The position numbers and the translations under genes are program-made. Shown piece by piece: positions 17,658 to 23,828 of a stretch of 36,652 bases of DNA (its first letter is position 1; each line of letters begins with the position of its first letter). The stretch is from the NCBI GenBank assembly GCA_963629395.1, contig CAVGIV010000023.1:1-36652 (forward strand), written 5' to 3'. A model generated the notes under the pieces. The model saw nothing but the letters and a program-made list of their open reading frames with translations, did no database searches and was not told the DNA's origin. The DNA is from CAG-791 sp963629395. Its GTDB lineage: Bacteria > Bacillota > Clostridia > Lachnospirales > Lachnospiraceae.

Positions 17658-17667
17658 AGGAAACCCG

Positions 17668-17869
17668 CCGGGGGCGACAGGGTGGCGGATGGATGTCCAG
17701 GTTCGGGGCCTTCCGAGGACCTCGGTGCTTGCGAGCGTTTTATGCGAGCTTAGCACCGCTAGGCCGCAGGGGAGCGTTTTTTGCCGAGTGGCCGTAAGGC
17801 CATCTCGTAGCTGACGAAGTCAGCGTGGCGTCCCCGAACCGGACACCTCCGCCAGGCCCCGTCGCCCGG
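17668..17869. ncRNA. candidate ~200-nt multibranched structured element
   Basis: The ends pair in a long stem in four blocks: CCGGG..CGAC (17668-17678) with GTCGCCCGG (17861-17869); GGG-TGGCGGA (17680-17689) with TCCGCCA-GG-CCC (17848-17859); GG-TGTCC with GGACACC (17841-17847); and GGTTCGGGG (17700-17708) with CCCCGAACC (17832-17840). That is about 35 bp with small bulges. Inside are CCGAG/CTCGG, GGTGCT/AGCACC, a GTAA-tetraloop hairpin (17785-17807: CGAG-TGGCC/GGCCA-CTCG) and GCTGAC-GAA-GTCAGC (17810-17824). It follows the lacZ stop by ten bases and ends 40 bases before a promoter. I do not recognise a known RNA family. It could be an RNA, a lacZ 3' structure or a mobile palindromic element. 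The strand is not determined. Confidence 0.6.
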
Positions 17870-17909
17870 ATGGCGTCTCTGTACAGCAGAGAATGTCCGG
17901 AATCGGGGC

Positions 17910-17938
17910 TTGACAGAGGTAACAGCGAATGCTATCCT
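17910..17938 (+). promoter_or_regulatory. sigma-A promoter for rpmG-secE-nusG
   Basis: TTGACA (17910-17915), a 17-base spacer, then TATCCT (17933-17938). It lies about 135 bases upstream of rpmG and is the only strong promoter seen before the translation gene cluster. Confidence 0.8.
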
Positions 17939-17947
17939 TGCATTCGG

Positions 17948-17971
17948 AGATCGCGAGAAGATCTTTTTTTT
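17948..17971 (+). terminator. weak terminator-like hairpin at the transcript start
   Basis: AGATC (17948-17952) pairs with GATCT (17960-17964), followed by eight T (17964-17971). It falls at the expected first bases of the rpmG transcript. The stem is only 5 bp, so strong termination is doubtful. It may act as an early pause. Confidence 0.3.
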
Positions 17972-18072
17972 GTGCGCAAATGCTGTGCATATGCGCCGCA
18001 GCCGGGAGGCAGATACCTGCGACAGGATCAGCCGATTACCGGAGTATAGTTCATCATTTGGAGGTAAAAACT

Positions 18073-18222
18073 ATGCGTACTAGAATCACCCTGGCCTGCA
18101 CCGAGTGCAAGCGCCGCAACTATAACACGACCAAGGATAAGAAGACACATCCTGATCGTATGGAGATCAAGAAGTACTGCAGATTCTGCAGACAGCATAC
18201 CCTGCACAAGGAGACGAAGTAA
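18073..18222 (+). CDS. rpmG: 50S ribosomal protein L33
   Basis: Large-subunit ribosomal protein of 49 aa, the standard length. It keeps two Cys pairs, CTECK and CRFC, the zinc-binding form of L33 (C+ type), and the pattern RNYNTTKDK. GGAGG (18059-18063) precedes the ATG. It is the first gene after the sigma-A promoter at 17910 and leads the rpmG-secE-nusG-rplK-rplA run, the usual order in Firmicutes. Confidence 0.97.
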   Translation: MRTRITLACTECKRRNYNTTKDKKTHPDRMEIKKYCRFCRQHTLHKETK

Positions 18223-18246
18223 TTCGCCGATTCTTTGGAGGATCGT

Positions 18247-18471
18247 ATGGGAAACGAGAAGTCAAAAGCCAAAGAGTCCAAGGCAGTGTCCTTTTTTAAG
18301 GGCGTCAAGGCTGAATTCCGTAAGATCATTTGGCCGGACCGCGATACCATGTTCAAGCAGCTGGTGGCCGTTTTGGTTGTCACTGTTATTCTGGGAGCTG
18401 TGATCGCATTGCTTGATTTTGGATTCCAGAATCTGATTGATTTCCTGACAAGTCTTTCTATTGGCGGCTGA
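18247..18471 (+). CDS. secE: preprotein translocase subunit SecE
   Basis: Essential single-span subunit of the SecYEG channel, 74 aa. The amphipathic stretch FKGVKAEFRKIIWPDRDTM, with the conserved W-P, precedes one transmembrane helix (about residues 40-65). The ATG at 18247 is preceded by GGAGG (18237-18241). A TTG at 18235 overlaps that site and is rejected. The gene lies 24 bases after rpmG and 99 bases before nusG. Confidence 0.96.
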   Translation: MGNEKSKAKESKAVSFFKGVKAEFRKIIWPDRDTMFKQLVAVLVVTVILGAVIALLDFGFQNLIDFLTSLSIGG

Positions 18472-18570
18472 GAAAGCTCCTATAGCGGGAACCGGGTATT
18501 GGATCGGTGTATGGAAAATACGGAAGATACCCTTGGCAGCAGGAAGGAATAGATCAGAAGAGGTAGATCG

Positions 18571-19329
18571 ATGGCAGATAAGAATATTGCAAAGGTTCGT
18601 GTCAAAGCCGGCGTTCTTCCGCAGGTGCGGCAGATTCGCCGCCCGGACTTCACCGCAAAAGCGGCAGATATCGAGAAGGCGGAGGCAGAGCGCGTATTAA
18701 ATCAGGGCGATGGTGTTTCGGACGAGACAGAGGCAGCCGCTGTGGCACAGTCACTTGCTGCGCAGGAAGAAGCTGGCTCGGACGGCGATCAGCTCGACGA
18801 GAGTGCGATCAGCGATGTCGCAAAGTGGTATGTTGCACATACCTATTCCGGCTATGAGAATAAGGTCAGAGAGGGACTGGTGAAGACGGTGGAGAATCGC
18901 CACCTGGAGAATCAGATCTTCGACGTTATCATTCCGGTGCAGGATGTGTATGAACTCAAAAACGGCGCGAAGAAGCTGACGCAGCGCAAGCTTTTCCCGA
19001 GCTATGTCCTGGTCAATATGATCATGAACGATGAGACCTGGTACGTGGTTCGCAACACCAGAGGAGTCACGGGGTTTGTCGGACCGGGATCCAAGCCGGT
19101 GCCGTTGTCGGAAGCGGAGATGAAGAATCTGGGCATCCATACGGCGGATACCAAGGTCGACTTCGCAGAGGGCGACAGCGTGGCAGTTATTGCCGGTGTC
19201 TGGAAGGATACTCTGGGCGTCGTTTCCAAACTTGATTACAGCAAGCAGATTGCAACTATCAGCGTAGAGCTCTTCGGAAGAGAGACGCCGGTCGAGATCA
19301 GCTTTGCTGAGCTTCGCAAGACCAATTGA
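18571..19329 (+). CDS. nusG: transcription antitermination factor NusG, N-terminally extended
   Basis: RNA polymerase elongation factor, 252 aa. The NGN domain begins at about residue 85 (AKWYVAHTYSGYENKV) and the C-terminal KOW domain (FAEGDSVAVIAGVWKDTLG, then a typical VSVELFGRETPVEISFAEL-like ending) is complete. Ordinary NusG proteins start close to the WYV motif and have about 170-180 aa, so this one carries an extra ~84-residue, Ala/Glu-rich, probably flexible N-terminus. The ATG at 18571 has AGAGGTAG upstream. A GTG near residue 58 with a weak AGAGG upstream is an alternative, but it would still leave an extension. It sits in the usual place between secE and rplK. Confidence 0.94.
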   Translation: MADKNIAKVRVKAGVLPQVRQIRRPDFTAKAADIEKAEAERVLNQGDGVSDETEAAAVAQSLAAQEEAGSDGDQLDESAISDVAKWYVAHTYSGYENKVREGLVKTVENRHLENQIFDVIIPVQDVYELKNGAKKLTQRKLFPSYVLVNMIMNDETWYVVRNTRGVTGFVGPGSKPVPLSEAEMKNLGIHTADTKVDFAEGDSVAVIAGVWKDTLGVVSKLDYSKQIATISVELFGRETPVEISFAELRKTN

Positions 19330-19474
19330 TCTTGCCTGATTCGGACAATACAGGTCACATATTCGCCTGTTTGTTGCCGCGTGGCTGACAATTGCGGCGA
19401 TTGCCGGAATCATCCGGTAAAGGAGCATGCGGGAGCAGGAGCCACCTGCGATGACCGCAAAGGAGGAATTTTAT

Positions 19475-19900
19475 ATGGCTAAGAAAGTAGAAGGTTACAT
19501 CAAATTACAGATCCAGGCCGGCAAAGCAACCCCTGCACCGCCCGTTGGACCTGCACTGGGACAGCACGGTGTTAACATCGTAGAGTTCACCAAGCAGTTC
19601 AATGCAAAGACTGCAGATATGGGTGACACGATTGTCCCTGTTATCATCACGGTTTACGCTGACAGATCTTTCAGCTTCATCACAAAGACACCTCCGGCAG
19701 CTGTTCTGCTCAAGAAGGCAGCTGGCATCCAGAAGGCATCCGGTGAGCCGAACAAGAACAAGGTTGCGTCTGTTACCAAGGCACAGGTTGAGGAAATTGC
19801 CAAGACAAAGATGCCTGATCTGAATGCAGCTTCCCTCGAGGCAGCAGCAAGCATGATCGCAGGAACTGCTCGCAGCATGGGTATCACCGTTACAGACTAA
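19475..19900 (+). CDS. rplK: 50S ribosomal protein L11
   Basis: Large-subunit protein of the GTPase-associated centre, 141 aa, standard length. It starts MAKKVEGYIKLQIQAGKATP, followed by PAPPVGPALGQHGVNI, and ends GTARSMGITV. AAAGGAGG precedes the ATG at 19475. An in-frame start 48 bases upstream would add non-conserved residues and is rejected. It follows nusG by 145 bases without a visible terminator and precedes rplA by 23 bases. Confidence 0.98.
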   Translation: MAKKVEGYIKLQIQAGKATPAPPVGPALGQHGVNIVEFTKQFNAKTADMGDTIVPVIITVYADRSFSFITKTPPAAVLLKKAAGIQKASGEPNKNKVASVTKAQVEEIAKTKMPDLNAASLEAAASMIAGTARSMGITVTD

Positions 19901-19923
19901 GGATCGGAATTGGAGGTTAAATC

Positions 19924-20613
19924 ATGAAGCACGGAAAGAAGTATGTTGAGGCCGCTAAGCTGATCGACAAGTCTAAGGTTTACGAGGCTCCGGAGGCTGT
20001 TGCACTGGTAAAGAAGAGCGCATCCGCAAAGTTTGATGAGACAATCGAGCTGCACATCCGCACTGGCTGCGATTCCCGTCATGCAGATCAGCAGATTCGC
20101 GGCGCTGTTGTCCTTCCTGCAGGAACGGGCAAGACCGTTCGCGTTCTCGTATTCGCAAAGGGTGCAAAGGCCGATGAGGCTGCTGCAGCCGGTGCTGATT
20201 TCGTTGGCGGCGAGGAGCTGATCCCGAAGATTCAGAAGGATGGCTGGCTTGATTTCGACGTTGTCGTTGCTACACCTGATATGATGAGTGTGGTTGGCCG
20301 TCTTGGTAAGGTACTCGGACCGAAGGGTCTTATGCCGAACCCGAAGGCCGGCACGGTTACCATGGATGTTACAAAGGCGATCGCCGACATCAAAGCTGGT
20401 AAGGTTGAGTACAGACTGGACAAGGCGAACATCATCCACGTAACACTCGGCAAGGCTTCCTTCACCGAGGAGCAGCTGCTTGAGAACTTCAACACTCTGA
20501 TGAACGCCATTGAGAAGGCAAAGCCCTCTTCTGTAAAGGGTCAGTATCTCAAGAGCATTTCCATGGCAACTACCATGGGCCCTGGAATCAAGATCATCGC
20601 AAACCGTTATTAA
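19924..20613 (+). CDS. rplA: 50S ribosomal protein L1
   Basis: Ribosomal protein of the L1 stalk, 229 aa, standard length, which in many bacteria also represses its own operon translationally. Typical stretches are GKKYVEAAKLIDK, FDETIELHIR, LPAGTGKTVRV, GRLGKVLGPKGLMPNPK and PSSVKGQYLKSISMATTMGPG. GGAGG lies just upstream of the ATG. It is co-transcribed with rplK. A separate promoter and leader follow before rplJ. Confidence 0.98.
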   Translation: MKHGKKYVEAAKLIDKSKVYEAPEAVALVKKSASAKFDETIELHIRTGCDSRHADQQIRGAVVLPAGTGKTVRVLVFAKGAKADEAAAAGADFVGGEELIPKIQKDGWLDFDVVVATPDMMSVVGRLGKVLGPKGLMPNPKAGTVTMDVTKAIADIKAGKVEYRLDKANIIHVTLGKASFTEEQLLENFNTLMNAIEKAKPSSVKGQYLKSISMATTMGPGIKIIANRY

Positions 20614-20683
20614 TCATGAAAGCCAAGCGCTGCTGGCTGGCGGAGTCGGACACGGAAAATCGAAGAATGTGTAAAAGTTCTTC

Positions 20684-20712
20684 TTGACGCTGATGTCTTG
20701 TTCTGCTATAGT
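20684..20712 (+). promoter_or_regulatory. sigma-A promoter for rplJL
   Basis: TTGACG (20684-20689), a 17-base spacer, then TATAGT (20707-20712). It is placed just upstream of the L10 leader, so rplJ-rplL have their own start independent of rplKA. Confidence 0.8.
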
Positions 20713-20718
20713 AGCGAA

Positions 20719-20790
20719 GGTTCGTAGAGAACCGGCCGAAGACAGCAGGTGCCCGCGAGGGCGTAATGCACAGCAGCCTGCCGAGGATGA
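20719..20790 (+). promoter_or_regulatory. ribosomal protein L10 leader
   Basis: The transcript start is followed by GGTTC/GAACC (20719-20733) and the conserved GGCCGAAGACAGCAGGTGC, then CCTGCCGAGG (20777-20786). This matches the L10 leader, the mRNA site where the L10(L12)4 complex binds to repress its own synthesis. A strong terminator lies just behind it. Confidence 0.85.
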
Positions 20791-20805
20791 TGAAGTGAAA
20801 TTCGT

Positions 20806-20835
20806 GTCCCTCTGTCATTGGCAGAGGGACTTTTT
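20806..20835 (+). terminator. L10 leader attenuator/terminator
   Basis: GTCCCTCTG (20806-20814) and CAGAGGGAC (20822-20830) form a perfect 9-bp stem followed by TTTTTG. Its position between the L10 leader and rplJ fits a regulated attenuator. Confidence 0.85.
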
Positions 20836-20842
20836 GTTTCTG

Positions 20843-20982
20843 TTCAGCACCTACCAAATTTCAACGTGAACGTTCTGCTTGCAGACAAGTTCACGATTGA
20901 AATTGGCAGGCGGCCAGGGCGCGAAGCGCCTCTGGACAGCCACATCGAGGTTTTCCGAAGGAAAATCGAGATAGGTGCTGAA
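20843..20982. repeat. composite dispersed hairpin repeat in the rplJ leader
   Basis: The outer arms TTCAGCACCTA (20843-20853) and TAGGTGCTGAA (20972-20982) are perfect. Inside are three hairpins: module A (CCAAATTTCAACGTGAAC with GTTCACGATTGAAATTGG); CCAGGGCGC-GAA-GCGCCTCTGG; and module B (ATCGAGGTTTTCC-GAA-GGAAAATCGAGAT). It is the most complete copy here. It lies between the attenuator and the rplJ ribosome binding site, so it is part of the rplJL mRNA leader. Confidence 0.8.
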
Positions 20983-21042
20983 CGGTTGCAACTTTTTACA
21001 TTATCTCCCAAGTCGGCAATAGAATCTATAAGGAGGTAAGAA

Positions 21043-21582
21043 ATGGCAAAGATCGAAGAGAAAAAACCTGTCGTTCAGGAGATTTCCGAGAAGATCGACG
21101 GTGCAGTATCCGTTGTCCTGGTTGACCACAGAGGACTGACGGTTGCACAGGATACGGAGCTTCGTAAGCAGCTTCGTGAGGCTGGCGTTCAGTACAAGGT
21201 TTACAAGAACACCATGATGCGTTTCGCATTCAAGGGTACTGATTTCGAGCAGCTTGATCAGTATCTTGACGGACCCAGCGCAGTTGCAATCTCGAAGGAT
21301 GATGCAACCGCACCCGCAAGAATTCTCTGCAAGTTTGCTGCTACAGCAAACAAGCTGGAAATCAAAGGCGGTGTAGTTGAGGGCAAGGCATATGACAGTG
21401 CCGCTCTGGATGAGCTTTCGAAGATCCCTTCAAGGGAAGAGCTCCTTTCCAAGTTCCTCGGCAGCATCCAGTCCCCGATCACCAACTTCGCACGCGTGCT
21501 CAAGCAGATCGCGGAGAAGGATGGCGAGGCAGCTCCCGCAGAGGAAGCACCTGCAGCAGAGGAAGCTCCTGCAGAGGCATAA
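21043..21582 (+). CDS. rplJ: 50S ribosomal protein L10
   Basis: Stalk-base ribosomal protein that anchors L7/L12 dimers, 179 aa. Typical stretches are VVLVDHRGLTVAQDTELRKQ, YKVYKNTMMRFA and LDGPSAVAIS. The C-terminal helix region is followed by an Ala/Glu/Pro-rich tail (EEAPAAEEAPAEA), which lengthens it slightly over the usual ~165-175. AAGGAGG precedes the ATG. Expression is probably controlled by the L10 leader and attenuator upstream, with the 140-base repeat in between. Confidence 0.97.
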   Translation: MAKIEEKKPVVQEISEKIDGAVSVVLVDHRGLTVAQDTELRKQLREAGVQYKVYKNTMMRFAFKGTDFEQLDQYLDGPSAVAISKDDATAPARILCKFAATANKLEIKGGVVEGKAYDSAALDELSKIPSREELLSKFLGSIQSPITNFARVLKQIAEKDGEAAPAEEAPAAEEAPAEA

Positions 21583-21654
21583 TCGTGTCTGCAACACGAA
21601 TCATTGGGCGGCATAGTGCCGCATAGAATTACAAAATTAACAGGAGGCATTAAA

Positions 21655-22029
21655 ATGGCAAAGTTAACTACCGCAGAATTCATTGATGCGATCAAAGAGC
21701 TGTCCGTACTCGAGCTGAATGACCTTGTAAAGGCTTGCGAGGAGGAGTTTGGTGTATCCGCAGCAGCAGGCGTTGTTGTTGCAGCAGCAGGTGCTGGCGC
21801 AGCAGCTGAGGAAGAGAAGACTGAGTTCGACGTTGAGCTGACTGAGGTTGGCCCGAACAAGATCAAGGTTATCAAGGTTATCCGTGAGGTTACCGGCCTT
21901 GGTCTGAAGGAGTCCAAGGATCTCGTTGAGTCTGCTCCGAAGGTTGTTAAGGAAGCAGCTCCGAAGGCAGAGGCTGACGATCTCAAGGCTAAGCTTGAGG
22001 CTGAGGGCGCTAAGGTTACTCTTAAGTAA
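21655..22029 (+). CDS. rplL: 50S ribosomal protein L7/L12
   Basis: Stalk protein that recruits translation factors, 124 aa. The N-terminal dimerisation domain (FIDAIKELSVLELNDLVKAC) is followed by an Ala-rich hinge and the C-terminal domain with KTEFDVELTEVG, KIKVIKVIREVTGLGLKEAK-like sequence and KAKLEAEGAKVTLK. CAGGAGG precedes the ATG at 21655. A perfect terminator follows, and the next gene is gpmI, not rpoB. Confidence 0.98.
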   Translation: MAKLTTAEFIDAIKELSVLELNDLVKACEEEFGVSAAAGVVVAAAGAGAAAEEEKTEFDVELTEVGPNKIKVIKVIREVTGLGLKESKDLVESAPKVVKEAAPKAEADDLKAKLEAEGAKVTLK

Positions 22030-22059
22030 TCTGAGTCATCATTTAGATCTTGGTGTTAG

Positions 22060-22093
22060 ATACCCCTTCCGGGAAACCGGAAGGGGTATTTTT
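22060..22093 (+). terminator. rplJL terminator
   Basis: A 13-bp perfect stem ATACCCCTTCCGG/CCGGAAGGGGTAT (22060-22072 and 22077-22089) with a GAAA loop and a following run of T. A strong intrinsic terminator. Confidence 0.95.
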
Positions 22094-22097
22094 GCTG

Positions 22098-22126
22098 TGG
22101 AAATCATTCCTCGAATTCGATATACT
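22098..22126 (+). promoter_or_regulatory. candidate promoter for gpmI-clpX-like
   Basis: TGGAAA (22098-22103, four of six matches to TTGACA), a 17-base spacer, then TATACT (22121-22126). It comes just after the rplL terminator. Confidence 0.5.
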
Positions 22127-22177
22127 AAGGAGCGGTGATAGTTACGATAATCGTTTAAGAAGCGCAAAAGCCGGCGA

Positions 22178-22211
22178 ATCGTGATTTCCGAAGGGAAAAG
22201 CGCGATGGGGC
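22178..22211. repeat. possible decayed module B repeat
   Basis: ATCGTGATTTCCGAAGGGAAA followed by CGCGATGGGGCG resembles the module B hairpin of 20943-20978, with the same GAA loop. The match is partial and could be chance hairpin similarity. Confidence 0.35.
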
Positions 22212-22244
22212 GAATAGTTGCGTTTCTCACAAGGAGGATTTGAT

Positions 22245-23828
22245 ATGAAACCAGTAGTTCTGGTAGTAATGGACGGCGTTGGCTGGACAGAGAAGGACCA
22301 GGGAAATGCGGTTATGCATGCCTACAAGCCGCAGATTGATGAGCTTATGACCAAGTGGCCGCACACCACGATCAAGGCAAGCGGTACGGCAGTTGGACTT
22401 CCCAGCGATGACGACATGGGCAATTCCGAGGTAGGCCACAATGCACTTGGCTGCGGTCAGATCTATTCTCAGGGAGCCAAGCTCGTTAATGAGAGCATTG
22501 AGTCCGGCAAGATTTATGAGTCCGATGCTTGGAAGGGCGCTGTGGATTATCTGAAGAAGAACGGCGGCAAGCTGAACTTTGTCGGACTTCTTTCCGACGG
22601 CAATGTTCACTCCAACATTTCTCATTTGATCGCTATGATTAAGGAGGCCAAGAAAGAGGGGATCGCAGAGGTTCGCGTGCACGCACTGCTGGATGGCCGT
22701 GATGTACCGGAGACTTCCGCTCTGCAGTATGTTGATGAGCTGGAGACTGTGTTCCAGGAGCTTAATGACGATACATTCCATGGATGCATTGCGTCGGGCG
22801 GCGGCCGTATGACGATTACCATGGACCGTTACGAGGCAGACTGGTCTATGGTAGAGAGAGGCTGGCACATCCACGTCATGGGTGATGGTCCGAAGTATGC
22901 ATCTGCGAAGGAAGCAATTGAGTCCCTTCGTGCAGAGGGCGGCTATACGGATCAGTACCTTCCTGGATTTGTTGTTGCTGATGCAGACGGAAATCCGGTT
23001 GGTCCCATCGATGACGGTGATTCCGTAATCCTCTTCAATTTCCGCGGAGATCGTGCGGTAGAGTTCTCGAAGGCCTTTGATTATATGGATAAGGGATTTG
23101 ATAAATTCCCGATGCCGAAGAAGCCGAAGGTATATTATGCCGGCATGCTGCAGTATGACGGGGATCTGAAGCTTCCGGATAATTTCCTTGTGACACCGCC
23201 GCACATTGAGCACACCATGAGCGAGTTCCTGGTAGAGAAGGGCGTGAAGTCGTATGCCTGCTCGGAGACACAGAAGTTTGGTCATATGACCTATTTCTGG
23301 AACGGCAACCGTTCCGAGAAGTTCTCCGACGAGCTCGAGGATTGGGAAGAGGTTCCTTCGGATGTCATTCCGTTTGACCAGAAGCCCTGGATGAAGGCAA
23401 CAGAGGTTACTGAGAAGATTGTAGGCGCCATTGAGAGCGGCAAATATCAGTTCATCCGCTGCAACTATCCCAATGGTGATATGGTTGGTCATACCGGTAA
23501 TTATGAGGCAACGATCATTGGCGTAGAGTCTGTCGATCTGAACCTCAAGCGTGTGATGGATGCCTGCCTCAAGTACGACTATTGCCTTCTTGTTATGGCA
23601 GATCACGGCAACTCCGATCAGATGTATGATAAGGGAAGCAATCCGGATGGATCTCCGAAGCCGAAGACCTCGCATACACTGGCACGTGTTCCGTTTGCGA
23701 TCTTTAACGGACCGGAAGGAACCAAGGTGAAGGAAGGCGATTTCGGCCTTGCCAACGTTGCTGCAACCACCGTTAAGATTCTTGGCTACGAGCCGCCGAA
23801 GGAATGGATGGAGAGTATCATTGAGTAA
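22245..23828 (+). CDS. gpmI: 2,3-bisphosphoglycerate-independent phosphoglycerate mutase
   Basis: Glycolytic enzyme converting 3-phosphoglycerate to 2-phosphoglycerate with two Mn ions and a phosphoserine intermediate, 527 aa. The nucleophile S61 lies in GNSEVGHNALG. Metal ligands are visible in VMDGVGW near the start, HALLDGRDVP, CNYPNGDMVGHTG and ADHGNSDQM. It is slightly longer than the usual ~510. AAGGAGG precedes the ATG at 22245. Its last codons contain the TTG start of the ClpX-like gene (8-base overlap), which suggests translational coupling. Confidence 0.97.
   Translation: MKPVVLVVMDGVGWTEKDQGNAVMHAYKPQIDELMTKWPHTTIKASGTAVGLPSDDDMGNSEVGHNALGCGQIYSQGAKLVNESIESGKIYESDAWKGAVDYLKKNGGKLNFVGLLSDGNVHSNISHLIAMIKEAKKEGIAEVRVHALLDGRDVPETSALQYVDELETVFQELNDDTFHGCIASGGGRMTITMDRYEADWSMVERGWHIHVMGDGPKYASAKEAIESLRAEGGYTDQYLPGFVVADADGNPVGPIDDGDSVILFNFRGDRAVEFSKAFDYMDKGFDKFPMPKKPKVYYAGMLQYDGDLKLPDNFLVTPPHIEHTMSEFLVEKGVKSYACSETQKFGHMTYFWNGNRSEKFSDELEDWEEVPSDVIPFDQKPWMKATEVTEKIVGAIESGKYQFIRCNYPNGDMVGHTGNYEATIIGVESVDLNLKRVMDACLKYDYCLLVMADHGNSDQMYDKGSNPDGSPKPKTSHTLARVPFAIFNGPEGTKVKEGDFGLANVAATTVKILGYEPPKEWMESIIE

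Noticed and set aside
17632..18049. Short open frames in the gap between lacZ and rpmG
   Set aside because: They are read through the structured element and promoter, are Arg/Pro/Ser-rich, and match no protein pattern.
22227..23675. Long open frame on the minus strand opposite gpmI (482 codons), and similar ones opposite polA, lacZ, cls and metK
   Set aside because: They mirror strongly biased codon use of the genes on the other strand, have no ribosome binding sites or recognisable domains, and lie wholly inside confident genes.
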